Source: DASUBN01 sp036000105 (lineage in GTDB: Bacteria > Pseudomonadota > Gammaproteobacteria > Natronospirales > REEB76). Taken from it: a stretch of 64,000 nt of DNA. Shown piece by piece: positions 33,774-42,511 of this stretch. The position numbers and the translations under genes were made by a program. Numbering within the stretch: the first letter of the stretch is position 1; the number at the start of each line of letters is the position of its first letter. Location: contig DASYGE010000012.1 of the NCBI GenBank assembly GCA_036000105.1, positions 682,001 to 746,000 on the forward strand. Reading direction: 5' to 3'. A model generated the notes under the pieces. That model worked only from the letters and a program-made list of their open reading frames with translations. It was not told the DNA's origin and made no database searches.

Positions 33774-34004
33774 GCTGTGACTCCCCAGGTCCATAGTGTG
33801 TCGCGAGTATACGCCGCAAAGCTCGGCAGTCCTCCGGCAAGACCCGCGGATTCGTCCGGGTCCGGCACGGTTCCCTCCCGGGGTTGCCCCCTCATATACA
33901 AGGTGTATGCTTGACTGCGCATGCGGCATACGAGCATCCCAGCTGTATCCTGCGCTGGCTCCCGCTTCAGCAAGCCGCTGTGCATTGCTGTCGGAGCACC
34001 TTAA

Positions 34005-35819
34005 GTGAAACCCACAGACGTCTCCAACCCCGATTATTTCCACAAGGTGGTGGATTGCCAATGGGGCTGCCCGGCCCACACGGACGTGCCCCAATACATC
34101 CGCCTCATCGCCCAAGGGCGCCACACCGACGCTTACATGCTCAACCGGGAATCCAACGTGTTCCCGGGCATCCTCGGCCGCGTCTGTGACCGGCCCTGCG
34201 AGCCCGCCTGCCGCCGCGGCCGGGTGGATGAGAAACCCGTGGCCATCTGCCGCCTGAAGCGCGTCGCCGGTGACTTGAAAGACGACGTCCGCGAACTTTT
34301 ACCCAAGGCGCCCAAGAAGAAGAACGGCAAGCGCATCGCCTGCATAGGTGCCGGCACCGCGTCCCTTACAGTCGCCAACGACTTGTTGCCCCTGGGTTAC
34401 GAGATCGTGATGTTCGAGAAGCAGCATGAGCCCGGCGGCCTGATGCGCACCAACATCCCGGCCTTCCGCCTGCCGCCGGAAGTACTCTCCGACGAGATCG
34501 CCATGATCGTGGAGATGGGCGTGGATCTGCGCCTTAACACTCCCGTGGCCAGCATGAAGGAACTCCTCAAGCAGGGCTTCGATGCCGTGTTCGTGGGCAG
34601 CGGCGCGCCCCGGGGCAAGAACCTGGAAGTGCCGGGCCGCTATGACGATCCGGCCCACCTGCACATCGGCATCGATTGGCTGGAGTCCGTGGCCTTCGAG
34701 CACGTGGACAAGATAGGCAAGAAGGTCATCATCGTGGGCGCCGGCAACACCGCCATGGATTGCTGCCGCACCGCGCTTAGGCTTGGCGCCGATGACGTGA
34801 AAGTCATGGCCCGCAAGCCGCTCGCCATGCTGAAGGCTTCTGACTGGGAGCTGGAGGAGGCCATCGAAGAGAGCGTGGACATCATCGAGTGCTACAGCCC
34901 TAAGGATTTCGTCATCGAGGGCGGCCGCATCAAGGGCATGCACTTCGAGGTGCTGGAGTATTACGAGGAAGGCGGCAAGCAGAAGTCCCGGGTGAAGGAG
35001 GAGAAGTTCCTCCCGGCGGACGACGTGATCCTCGCCATCGGCCAGGAGAACGCTTTCCCCTGGATAGAAGCGGATGTGGGCATCGAGCTGGATAAATGGC
35101 ATGTGCCGGTGGTGGACAAGACCACCTTCCAGTCCACCCGCATGGGCGTGTTCTTCGGCGGGGATGCCGCCTTCGGCCCCAAGAACATCATCTGGGCCGT
35201 GGAGCACGGCCACCAGGCCGCCATCTCCATCCACAAGTATTGCCAGGGCTCGGATATCGCCCAGCGCCCCAAGGACAGCATGGCGCTCGAGAGCACCAAG
35301 ATGGGCATCCACGAGTGGAGCTACAGCAACGGCTATGACGGCGCCGAGCGCCGCCTGGTGCCCCACGTGAGCCTTAAGGAGCGCTTCAAGAAGATCAACA
35401 TCGAGGTGGAACTCGGCTTCAACCTGGAACAGGCCCAGGTGGAAGTGGAGCGCTGCCTCAACTGCGATATCCAGACGGTGTTCTTCGCCCCGAAGTGCAT
35501 CGAGTGCGATGCCTGCATCGACATCTGCCCCACCCAGTGCCTCACCATCACCCACAATGGCGAGGAAGACGACCTGCGCTCGCGCCTGAAAGCCCCGGCG
35601 GATAACCGCCAGCAACCCCTGTATGTGTCGGATACCCTGAAACAGACGGGCCGGGTGATGGTGAAGGATGAAGACCAGTGCGTGCATTGTGGGCTCTGCG
35701 CCGAGCGCTGCCCCACCGCCGCCTGGGACATGCAGAAATCCACCCTCAAGGTCACCTATGCGGGCGGGGAAGATGCCGCACCCGCGCCGATGCCGCTACG
35801 CAAGGCGGCAACGTTATGA
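34005..35819 (+). CDS. FAD-dependent NAD(P)H oxidoreductase with two [4Fe-4S] clusters (GltD-like)
   Basis: A 604-residue protein starting at GTG. An N-terminal GltD-type cysteine region (CQWGCPAHTDVPQYI, CDRPCEPACRRG) precedes an FAD-binding fold (IACIGAGTASLTVAND) and an NAD(P) fold (VIIVGAGNTAMDCCRTALRLGA). A C-terminal ferredoxin domain has CIECDACIDICP and CVHCGLCAERCP. It directly precedes the two subunits of a 2-oxoacid:ferredoxin oxidoreductase, so it probably passes electrons from that enzyme to NAD(P) or the reverse. TTGCCC and TATGCT with 16-bp spacing near 33884-33911 could be its promoter. Confidence 0.92.
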   Translation: MKPTDVSNPDYFHKVVDCQWGCPAHTDVPQYIRLIAQGRHTDAYMLNRESNVFPGILGRVCDRPCEPACRRGRVDEKPVAICRLKRVAGDLKDDVRELLPKAPKKKNGKRIACIGAGTASLTVANDLLPLGYEIVMFEKQHEPGGLMRTNIPAFRLPPEVLSDEIAMIVEMGVDLRLNTPVASMKELLKQGFDAVFVGSGAPRGKNLEVPGRYDDPAHLHIGIDWLESVAFEHVDKIGKKVIIVGAGNTAMDCCRTALRLGADDVKVMARKPLAMLKASDWELEEAIEESVDIIECYSPKDFVIEGGRIKGMHFEVLEYYEEGGKQKSRVKEEKFLPADDVILAIGQENAFPWIEADVGIELDKWHVPVVDKTTFQSTRMGVFFGGDAAFGPKNIIWAVEHGHQAAISIHKYCQGSDIAQRPKDSMALESTKMGIHEWSYSNGYDGAERRLVPHVSLKERFKKINIEVELGFNLEQAQVEVERCLNCDIQTVFFAPKCIECDACIDICPTQCLTITHNGEEDDLRSRLKAPADNRQQPLYVSDTLKQTGRVMVKDEDQCVHCGLCAERCPTAAWDMQKSTLKVTYAGGEDAAPAPMPLRKAATL

Positions 35820-35883
35820 TCGTACGGGCGATTCACAAAGTGGAGTGCAGCCGCGCCAGGGACGGCGCGTATGGAATGACACC

Positions 35884-37689
35884 ATGACCAGCCGCGTCAA
35901 CGACTTCGTCATCAAGATAGGCAACGTGAACGGCACGGGTTCGGCCAGCGCCAACGGCCTGCTCATGAAGGCCATCTTCCGCATGGGCATCCCGGTGGTG
36001 GGCAAGAACTTCTTCCCCTCCAACATCCAGGGCCTGCCCACCTGGTTCGAGATAAGGGTGAGTAAGGAGGGTTATCTCTCCCGCTCCGGCCGCGTGGACA
36101 TCATGGTGGCCATGAACGCCCAGACCTACGCCCAGGACCTGGCGGAAGTGAGCCCCGGCGGCTACCTCATCTATGACTCCACCTGGCCCCGGGACAAGCA
36201 GCTGGCGCGGGACGACATCACCCTCATCGGGATCCCTCTGGCGCGGCTCGTGAACGAGAAGTTCGAGAACATCCGCGCCCGCATCCTCATGAAGAACGTC
36301 TGCTATCTGGGGGCCTTGGCGGCGCTCCTCAGCATAGACATGGCGGTCATCGAAGCAGTGTTGAAAGAGACCTTCGCGGACAAGCAGAAGCTCGTAGCCG
36401 GCAATCTTGAAGCCATCGAGCTGGGTTACAACTACGCCAAAGAACATTTCACCTGCCCGCTACCCCTGCGGCTGGAGAAGATGGACGCCACCAAGGGCAG
36501 CATCATGATAGATGGCAACACCATGGCGGGCTTAGGGTGTGTGTATGCCGGCGCCACCGTGGGCGCCTGGTATCCCATCACCCCGTCCACCTCCCTCATG
36601 GATGCCTTCAAGGAATTCTGCGAAGAGACCCGGGTGGACCCCAAGACCGGCAAGAACAAATACTGCATCGTGCAGGCGGAAGATGAGTTGGCCGCCATCG
36701 GCATCGTCATGGGCGCTGCCTGGAACGGTGCGCGGGCCTTCACGCCCACGAGCGGCCCCGGCATCTCCCTCATGAACGAGTTCATCGGCTTCGGTTATTA
36801 CACCGAGATACCGGCGGTCATCTTCGACGTGCAGCGGGTAGGCCCCTCCACCGGCATGCCCACCCGCACCCAGCAGGGGGACCTGCAGCTCTGCGCCTAT
36901 GCCTCCCATGGCGACACCCGCCATGTGCTGCTCTTCCCGGCAGACCCGGCGGAGTGCTTCCAGTTCGCCATCGCCGCATTTGATTTAGCCGAGCGCCTCC
37001 AGACCCCGGTCATGGTGCTGTCGGATCTGGACATCGGCATGAACGACTGGATGGTGCCCAAGGTGAAGTGGGACGAGCGCTATACCCCGGATCGGGGCAA
37101 GGTCTATATCAAGGAGCAGCTCGCCGAGATGCAGGTGTTCCACCGGTATACGGACGTGGACGGCGACGGCATCTGCTTCCGCACGCTGCCGGGCGTGCAC
37201 AAGAAGGGAGCCTATTTCGTGCGGGGCTCCGGCCACAACCGTCGCGGCGCCTATACCGAAGACGCCGCCGAGTACCAGGATGTGCTGGATCGCCTGCGCC
37301 GCAAGCATGATTCCGCCAAGCCCCTGGTGCCGGCCCCCATCGTGAAACAGAAGAAGGGCGTCAAGACCGGCATCGTCTCCATCGGCTCCTGCGACGGTGC
37401 CGTGAAGGAAGCGTTGGATATCCTGGCGCGAGAAGGCACGGAAGTGAATTATCTGCGCCTGCGGGGCTTCCCCTTCAACCAGCAGCTGGATGAGTTCCTG
37501 GAGCACCACGAGCGGGTGTTCGTGGTGGAGCAGAACCGGGATGCCCAGCTGAAGAACATGCTGCTCACCGAGACCCAAGTGGATCGGCGCAAGCTCATCT
37601 CCATCCTGCATTACAGTGGCATGCCCATCGACTGCCGCTGCATCGTGGACGGCGTGAATAGCTCATTATCGAAGGGTGCGGCAGCTTAA
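35884..37689 (+). CDS. 2-oxoacid:acceptor oxidoreductase, fused gamma-alpha subunit
   Basis: A 601-residue subunit with an N-terminal gamma domain (about 1-190, opening VNDFVIKIGNVNGTGSASANGLL) fused to the alpha domain, in which GNTMAGLGCVYAGATVGAWYPITPST marks the TPP-enzyme pyrimidine domain. It oxidises a 2-oxo acid (2-oxoglutarate or a branched-chain oxoacid) to acyl-CoA with ferredoxin reduction, together with the next gene. Start at 35884; the 64-bp spacer after the previous stop contains a 23-codon reading frame (35816-35887) that ends across this ATG and could couple translation. Confidence 0.92.
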   Translation: MTSRVNDFVIKIGNVNGTGSASANGLLMKAIFRMGIPVVGKNFFPSNIQGLPTWFEIRVSKEGYLSRSGRVDIMVAMNAQTYAQDLAEVSPGGYLIYDSTWPRDKQLARDDITLIGIPLARLVNEKFENIRARILMKNVCYLGALAALLSIDMAVIEAVLKETFADKQKLVAGNLEAIELGYNYAKEHFTCPLPLRLEKMDATKGSIMIDGNTMAGLGCVYAGATVGAWYPITPSTSLMDAFKEFCEETRVDPKTGKNKYCIVQAEDELAAIGIVMGAAWNGARAFTPTSGPGISLMNEFIGFGYYTEIPAVIFDVQRVGPSTGMPTRTQQGDLQLCAYASHGDTRHVLLFPADPAECFQFAIAAFDLAERLQTPVMVLSDLDIGMNDWMVPKVKWDERYTPDRGKVYIKEQLAEMQVFHRYTDVDGDGICFRTLPGVHKKGAYFVRGSGHNRRGAYTEDAAEYQDVLDRLRRKHDSAKPLVPAPIVKQKKGVKTGIVSIGSCDGAVKEALDILAREGTEVNYLRLRGFPFNQQLDEFLEHHERVFVVEQNRDAQLKNMLLTETQVDRRKLISILHYSGMPIDCRCIVDGVNSSLSKGAAA

Positions 37690-37726
37690 CTGCCGCACCT
37701 AAATCTATCTTGAAAGGTATTGCTGC

Positions 37727-38782
37727 ATGACTTTCATCCAGAAACCCAAGACGCTTATCACCAAGCTCCCCAAGAACGAGCTGGATCTCACCATCCGCGA
37801 CTATGAAGGCAGCATGTCCACCCTCTGCGCCGGTTGCGGACATGATTCCATCACGGCAGCGCTCGTCCAGGCCTTCTGGGAACTCAACATCGAGCCTTAC
37901 CGGGTCGCCAAGATGAGCGGCATCGGCTGTTCTTCCAAGACCACGGCCTATCTATTGGCGGATGCCCACGGCATCAACGCCGTGCACGGCCGCATGCCGT
38001 CCGTGGCCACCGGTGCCAACGCCGCCGAGCGGGACATGTTTTACGTGGGTATCTCGGGCGATGGCGATTCGCTCTCCATCGGCTTGGGCCAGTTCGCTCA
38101 TGCTCTGCGCCGTAACCTCAACATGCTCTACCTCATCGAGAACAACGGCGTGTATGGCTTGACCAAGGGCCAGTTCTCGGCCTCGGCGGACGTGGGCAGC
38201 AAGGCCAAGAAGGGCGAGGTGAACCAGCAGCCGCCCATCGATCCCGTGATCACGGCGCTCACCATGGGCGGCAGCTTCGTGGCCCGCAGCTTCTCAGGCG
38301 ACAAGGATCAGCTGGTGCCGCTCATCAAGGCCGGCATCATGCACCGGGGCTTCGCCCTGGTGGACGTGCTGTCCCCCTGCGTCACCTTCAATGACCATGA
38401 GGATTCGACCAAGAGCTATGCCCACACCCGGCAGTTCTACCACCCAGCCATCCATGCGGACTTCGTGCCCTCCAAGCAGCCCATCCGCACCGCCTATGAC
38501 GCGGGGGATGTGATGCCCGTGGAGCTGCATGACGGCAGCACGGTGCTATTACGCAAGGTCTCCAAGGACTACAACCCCCAGAACCGGGCCCAGGCGTATA
38601 GCTATCTGCATGATCATCAGAAGCTGGGAGAGGTGGTGACGGGGTTGCTATATATAGATGAGAAGCAGAGGGACATGCATGAAGTCAGCAACACCATGGA
38701 TAGGCCGCTTCGCGACGTCCCTTTCAGCGAGCTGAATCCGGGAAGTAAGGTGTTGGAAGAAATTCAGAATCGCTATCGCTGA
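37727..38782 (+). CDS. 2-oxoacid:ferredoxin oxidoreductase beta subunit
   Basis: A 351-residue TPP-binding subunit. CAGCGHDSI near residue 34 and GCSS are cluster-ligand or cofactor-proximal cysteines; the TPP/Mg motif is GISGDGDSLSIGLGQF through LIENNGVYGLTKGQ. It pairs with the fused gamma-alpha subunit 37 bp upstream. The whole cluster gives a ferredoxin-linked oxoacid oxidation route in an organism that otherwise looks aerobic. A hairpin terminator follows. Confidence 0.93.
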   Translation: MTFIQKPKTLITKLPKNELDLTIRDYEGSMSTLCAGCGHDSITAALVQAFWELNIEPYRVAKMSGIGCSSKTTAYLLADAHGINAVHGRMPSVATGANAAERDMFYVGISGDGDSLSIGLGQFAHALRRNLNMLYLIENNGVYGLTKGQFSASADVGSKAKKGEVNQQPPIDPVITALTMGGSFVARSFSGDKDQLVPLIKAGIMHRGFALVDVLSPCVTFNDHEDSTKSYAHTRQFYHPAIHADFVPSKQPIRTAYDAGDVMPVELHDGSTVLLRKVSKDYNPQNRAQAYSYLHDHQKLGEVVTGLLYIDEKQRDMHEVSNTMDRPLRDVPFSELNPGSKVLEEIQNRYR

Positions 38783-38784
38783 AA

Positions 38785-38812
38785 GGCAAACGCCGCTGGC
38801 GTTGCCATAACT
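38785..38812 (+). terminator. Terminator of the oxoacid oxidoreductase operon
   Basis: A GGCAA-CGCC / GGCG-TTGCC stem (38785-38794 with 38798-38806, one bulged A) is followed by ATAACTTTGTTGTTG. It begins just 3 bp after the stop codon of the beta subunit. Confidence 0.6.
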
Positions 38813-38890
38813 TTGTTGTTGTCAGGACGACAGCATGTCGCGGAGAGCAGGGATGTTTGGGAGCGACAGCCGGATCGGACTCGCAATCGG

Positions 38891-38937
38891 TCACGTACAT
38901 AAGAGTACGCTCCCTCTGCTCGCCTCCCGCGCCTAGC
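38891..38937. repeat. Second copy of the CACGTAC-AAGAGTACGCT repeat core
   Basis: CACGTACATAAGAGTACGCT followed by a GCTCG-rich stretch and CGCGCCTAGC matches the core of the palindromic element at 8829-8957 in order and spacing. The outer 12-bp inverted repeats of that element are absent here, so this is a partial or diverged copy. The rest of 38813-39022 shows no gene. Confidence 0.5.
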
Positions 38938-39022
38938 TCTGCCAAGCGCGGGCGACGTTTGAAATAATTATTAGGAAATCTGAGTATTCTCCCTTTAAGT
39001 CTTGTATGCAGCTCATACTCAG

Positions 39023-39571
39023 TTATGGATTTTGCAACTGTTGAACGGCCCCTTGAAGTTCATTCACTTTTTCATCAATCGCTGAGCTCATGACCGCAAA
39101 GCTCCCCACAAATAAGAGAGCGACAAGAATCCCAGCAATCAATCTATTAGTTAAGCCGTAGTGTTTGCGTTTGAATAGATATGCGGGATAGCCAATTATC
39201 CAAATCAAAGCGATTATAAAAAACCAAGCAGTAGGGCTGTAAGTTCCTAGTTTTTTGTCGGATTTCATCCCAACTTTGCTGGCTTCCATAGCCGCTACAA
39301 TTGCTGTTCCAAGCACAGTGGCTACCATGATGAAGTCGAGCGTGGATCCGGGTGATTGCAATAGATTCATCCCTGATACCCAGAACCAGATCAGCAATGT
39401 GGAAACTACTGGGATGATTAGCAGGAATAACCCGTAATCTGCTACTGGTTTGTCTGTCTTAGATTCGGTCGCCGCCGCCGTTTCGAGATCGGAGCCGCAG
39501 TGCTTACATTTCTTCGCTGCTTCCAAGATTTCCTCTGCACAGAATGGGCAGCGCTTTGTTGCTTGGCTCAT
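39023..39571 (-). CDS. Zinc-ribbon membrane protein
   Basis: A 182-residue protein. The N-terminal zinc ribbon CPFCAEEI...CKHCGSDL (residues 8-27) is followed by four predicted membrane helices (about 47-67, 80-96, 112-130, 140-162) and a short coiled-coil-like tail ending VQQLQNP. Many unrelated membrane proteins share this layout; function is unknown. DNA is AT-richer than flanking operons, marking entry into the accessory island. Divergent from the toxin-antitoxin genes. Confidence 0.8.
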   Translation of the reverse strand: MSQATKRCPFCAEEILEAAKKCKHCGSDLETAAATESKTDKPVADYGLFLLIIPVVSTLLIWFWVSGMNLLQSPGSTLDFIMVATVLGTAIVAAMEASKVGMKSDKKLGTYSPTAWFFIIALIWIIGYPAYLFKRKHYGLTNRLIAGILVALLFVGSFAVMSSAIDEKVNELQGAVQQLQNP

Positions 39572-39944
39572 CGGTAACTCCCTTTATCGTATGTGTTTTT
39601 TCTGCTAGCACTTCAAACCTGAAGTGACTGAGTGCTGAGTGATATTCGGGTATGCAGCTTTCCTGTGTTGCGATGGCGGAATGCGTACTACCGTGACCTG
39701 TAGGAAGAGCGTAGAGAGGTGATTGCCACTTTCCCACTAAACCCCTGAACAGGGCAGATTCTCGGCTCTTATCGAAGATTAAGTCAAATCCAATATAGCT
39801 GAATCCTAGTTGTTAATCAGGGGCTGCCGTACTCGGGCTCTGAACCCTCAAGCCCCCTAGTCTTGCCGGGAGGCACCGGGAAGTGGGGTTGCTCTACTAA
39901 GCATTCAGGTCTATAGTTATCAGCAGATGATAAGGAAACGGAGC
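39572..39944. other. Intergenic stretch without recognisable gene
   Basis: About 370 bp between the zinc-ribbon gene and the toxin gene. Short reading frames on both strands have no ribosome sites and no recognisable domains. It presumably holds divergent promoters, but none matches consensus well. Confidence 0.5.
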
Positions 39945-40307
39945 ATGCCAAAGCGTGACCCTGGGCTTGACGCCCTTTTAGAGCTTGATGAAGTTGAATA
40001 TTCAATATCTGAAGAATACTGGGTGAAGTTTGAGGTGAAGCGGTGTCCCATCACTTCTTCGCGGCCCCAAGGTATCCGCTATAGCCTGACTTTGCACGAT
40101 AGAGCAGGTCAGCGGCTGCTCGGTTTCGACAATTCGCATGCTGTGAAGACGCGCGGACGGAACCCCTATAAGCGCAAGAAGGGAACACACGACCATTTGC
40201 ATGCGACTTTGCGGGATCGTGGTCAACCGTATGACTATCAGAGCGGTTTCACACTTATGACTGATTTTTGGAAGGCAGTGGACAAGGTTGTTATGAAACG
40301 ACGATGA
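39945..40307 (+). CDS. tumE: TumE-like toxin (DUF6516)
   Basis: A 120-residue basic protein whose order of conserved elements matches the TumE toxin family: RYSLTLHDRAGQRLLGFDNSHAV, HDHLHATLRDRGQPYDY and a C-terminal TLMTDFWKAVDKVV helix. The following gene encodes a winged-helix protein as expected for the antitoxin TumA. Mode of action of the family is not certain to me (an RNase is suspected). I prefer the ATG at 39945 (AAGGA 14 bp upstream) to that at 39927, which has no ribosome site. Lies in the AT-richer island. Confidence 0.78.
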   Translation: MPKRDPGLDALLELDEVEYSISEEYWVKFEVKRCPITSSRPQGIRYSLTLHDRAGQRLLGFDNSHAVKTRGRNPYKRKKGTHDHLHATLRDRGQPYDYQSGFTLMTDFWKAVDKVVMKRR

Positions 40308-40358
40308 ATGCTTGGCTATTGCCAGAACTCTCGACGTCAAAATATAGGAACATGATTT

Positions 40359-40718
40359 ATGAACAGTAACGTACTCCGTGTTGGAATTATGCCTTTTGAG
40401 GAATTTAAGAAGCGGACTCTCTTAATTGCTCAAGGCAAGCTTAAGCCAAATCCAAAAGATCCTAAGATTTGGTTCTCTTCGATACGTACTGCCGCGGAAG
40501 TTCTTAGCGAGGATAATCGTGTCCTTATTCGTATATTGGCGGATAAGAAGCCTCCAACTGTTTCTGCATTAGCTGTCGAAACGGGAAGGGCTGTAAGTAA
40601 CGTCTCTCGCACACTTAAAACACTGGCTAAATATGGCCTAGTGCAGCTTGAGAAGTCTGGAAAGACAGTCAGGCCAAGGGCAGTTGCTACTCAATTCGAG
40701 ATTATTACTAGATGCTAA
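40359..40718 (+). CDS. tumA: TumA-like antitoxin, winged-helix regulator
   Basis: A 119-residue protein. After an N-terminal helix (PFEEFKKRTLLIAQGKLKP), a winged helix-turn-helix runs from NRVLIRILADKKPPTVSALAVETG to NVSRTLKTLAKYGLVQLE, as in MarR/HVO_A0114-type antitoxins. It follows the toxin gene by 51 bp; toxin-first order is normal for this family. It likely binds its own promoter and neutralises TumE. Confidence 0.8.
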   Translation: MNSNVLRVGIMPFEEFKKRTLLIAQGKLKPNPKDPKIWFSSIRTAAEVLSEDNRVLIRILADKKPPTVSALAVETGRAVSNVSRTLKTLAKYGLVQLEKSGKTVRPRAVATQFEIITRC

Positions 40719-40749
40719 GCTAGTTTTTACAAAAAGGGAGGGAGCAGCA

Positions 40750-41094
40750 ATGAACGGAAGCAAGAAGGCATCAAAGAGACTATTAATAGGATTGGGCTTT
40801 GCCGCAGTAATCTGCGTAACTCTTTATTTCACGACTGGACTATTCGTTGTCCAACCCATTGGTGTGGTTCCGAATGGTGCAACAATCTGGTATTGGCGCA
40901 TTCATACGAATTATCCGTTTATAGCATCCGCAGATGGGCTACTTCTTGATCGGGTAGGTAACGTTTCCCTCTTGGGAAGAGTGGTAGCTCTTGGTGCTAC
41001 CGCTAACGAATTGCAGGATAAGAAAATTGCAACATTCCCATACAGCAGAACGTTGTATTTGATGTCTACCGGCGGCAAGGAATTCGATAGGTAA
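40750..41094 (+). CDS. Hypothetical single-pass membrane protein
   Basis: A 114-residue protein with one N-terminal membrane helix (about 11-31, LLIGLGFAAVICVTLYFTTGLF) and a small beta-rich domain outside (IGVVPNGATIWYWRIH, SADGLLLDRVGNVSLL). GGGAGGGAGCA precedes the ATG at 40750. It lies between the antitoxin and a lipoprotein gene, all AT-rich. No family recognised. Confidence 0.7.
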   Translation: MNGSKKASKRLLIGLGFAAVICVTLYFTTGLFVVQPIGVVPNGATIWYWRIHTNYPFIASADGLLLDRVGNVSLLGRVVALGATANELQDKKIATFPYSRTLYLMSTGGKEFDR

Positions 41095-41125
41095 GACGTA
41101 TACTAAATTTTGCGGGGTCACGAAT

Positions 41126-41908
41126 ATGAAATGGATTTTGTGCCGTGTTGTGCTCTCGGGCATGATTGTCTTATCTGCTTGCGAACAGAAAGATTCAAGC
41201 CATTTGACTGCCACCAAAGCAGCCACTCTCAGTACTGCTTCGCCAACTGCCGCGAAAGCTAATGCATCTCAGCAATCACTTCCTAGTAATTGGATGTATA
41301 ACACGATCCCTGGCAATTCGTTTAACAAATCAAGATATACGGCGACGGTAGATAGTTCCAATACACTAAATTTTGCCTTTCCCTATAACGGTCCACAACA
41401 TCCGACGCTTGTTCTCAGAAGTGACGGCGCGGTATTGGTGTTATTCAACGGCCAGATTGACTGCGGCATCGAAAATTGCCAAATCCAGACAAAATTTGAC
41501 GATGGTCCCGTCGGAGAAGTGACTGTTAGCAAGCCCGATGATGGTTCAACGGGGGTTTTCTACTTTTTTGCCGATGCGCCCGGTTTTGTTAAACACCTAA
41601 TCGCTTCCAAAAAACTAGCTCTAAATATCAACTTCTACCAGGAAGGGCGGCAGGAGGTTGACTATAATCTCTCGGGGTTAAATCTAGGAAAGATCCAAGG
41701 GTGGTTTGCTCTAAGTAAATCCGACATACCGAATGCGCTGTGTCTCCAGGAACTTCAAAAACAGAGGGACGAAGGCATCTTGCGAAAGCAAACCCGCACT
41801 AAGAATGGATATGTGTTTTATTACATGCTTAGCGGTGCTGCCAAGAGTGGAATGTGTACGTATTCTGATGCCGACAAAAGTGTTGCTATTCAGATTGATA
41901 AGTCGTGA
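41126..41908 (+). CDS. Hypothetical lipoprotein
   Basis: A 260-residue lipoprotein with lipobox VLSAC (Cys19), a Ser/Thr/Ala-rich linker (about 24-50) and a beta-rich domain. LVLRSDGAVLVLFNGQIDCGIENCQIQ suggests a small disulfide-stabilised sandwich, and a further helical part with LCLQELQKQRDEGILRKQ follows. No family recognised. The stop codon overlaps the GTG start of the kinase-like remnant by 4 bp. Confidence 0.75.
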   Translation: MKWILCRVVLSGMIVLSACEQKDSSHLTATKAATLSTASPTAAKANASQQSLPSNWMYNTIPGNSFNKSRYTATVDSSNTLNFAFPYNGPQHPTLVLRSDGAVLVLFNGQIDCGIENCQIQTKFDDGPVGEVTVSKPDDGSTGVFYFFADAPGFVKHLIASKKLALNINFYQEGRQEVDYNLSGLNLGKIQGWFALSKSDIPNALCLQELQKQRDEGILRKQTRTKNGYVFYYMLSGAAKSGMCTYSDADKSVAIQIDKS

Positions 41909-42105
41909 GTTCGAGCATTCTTAATCAACAGCAATACGCAATTGGAGAGGTGCTACGGTTAGATTCCGTCACCTATGAGCTAGGAGCTATACGCAAAGGT
42001 GGGATGGCAACGGTTCTGCTACTAGACAGAGTAGGTGGCAGTGAAAACATTATGGTCTATAAATCGAAGGTCGCTTGTAAGGTATTTGACCATCAGGGGG
42101 ACTAG
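41905..42105 (+). pseudogene. Truncated protein-kinase-like gene (N-lobe only)
   Basis: A 66-codon reading frame beginning GTG. GAIRKGGMATVLLLDRV has the glycine-rich-loop pattern of Ser/Thr kinases and VACKVF the ATP-binding lysine strand. Everything after is missing: the frame stops in ACTAGCC, the first bases of a 127-bp repeat that also precedes the DUF1801 gene. This looks like a kinase gene cut off at 42100 by recombination. The 4-bp overlap with the upstream lipoprotein gene suggests the two formed an operon. Confidence 0.6.
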
Positions 42106-42227
42106 CCGTTGCTGAGGTCAGCATATGAGCGTACGCAGCCAGATCAAAGACTATATCGCAGCTCAGTCAGAGCCAAAACGAAGTGATATGCAGGAGCTTC
42201 ACGGCTTCATTCTGAAGATGATGCCGG
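42101..42227 (+). repeat. Direct repeat copy 1 (DUF1801 leader and gene start)
   Basis: The 127 bp match 42761-42887 with about eight substitutions at a constant offset of 660 bp. The repeat covers the ribosome-site region and the first 34 codons of the DUF1801 gene. Copy 1 then joins IS3-family sequence. Confidence 0.9.
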
Positions 42228-42409
42228 ATGCGTTCATCGAGAGCTTCAACGGCAAGTTCCGCGACGCGTGCCTCAACCAGCACTGGTTCACGGATCTACA
42301 CGACGCCCGGCGGACCATCGACGCTTGGCGCCGCCACTACAACGAGGTCAGGCCACACAGCGCACTAGGCTATCTGCCGCCCGCGGTGTTCGCCAAGCGA
42401 GCAGCCTGA
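42125..42409 (+). pseudogene. In-frame chimera: DUF1801 N-terminus joined to IS3 transposase C-terminus
   Basis: A 94-codon open frame. Residues 1-34 (MSVRSQIKDYIAAQSE to ILKMMP) equal the start of the intact DUF1801 protein at 42785. Residues 35-94 (DAFIESFNGKFRDACL, then HYNEVRPHSALGYLPP) are the end of an IS3-family OrfB integrase domain, including the last catalytic-region residues but not the whole DDE triad. The reading frame is uninterrupted across the junction at 42227/42228, so a fusion peptide could be made, but function is unlikely. Confidence 0.85.
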
Positions 42410-42459
42410 TATGCTTAATTTCCCGCATCCGCACTGGGACTACTTTCGGGGAAAGGTCA
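42228..42459 (+). mobile_element. IS3-family remnant, right end only
   Basis: It contains the 3' end of orfB and, after its stop, the right terminal repeat ending CGGGGAAAGGTCA at 42459; the inverse reads TGACCTTTCCCCG, a typical IS3-family (IS407-like) end. The left end and orfA are absent, deleted by recombination with the DUF1801 repeat. Confidence 0.75.
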
Positions 42460-42511
42460 CCACGAGCGCGCCATGATGTGTAGAACGAGATTTAATAAGG
42501 AGTAGCGAGCT

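Noticed and set aside
34299..35687. 462-codon minus-strand reading frame opposite the GltD-like gene
   Set aside because: The plus strand has two FAD/NAD folds and two ferredoxin motifs; the antisense frame has no domain and no ribosome site.
38813..38890. Possible small RNA or gene between the oxoacid oxidoreductase operon and the repeat core
   Set aside because: No reading frame with a ribosome site and no stable extended fold; it looks like intergenic sequence.
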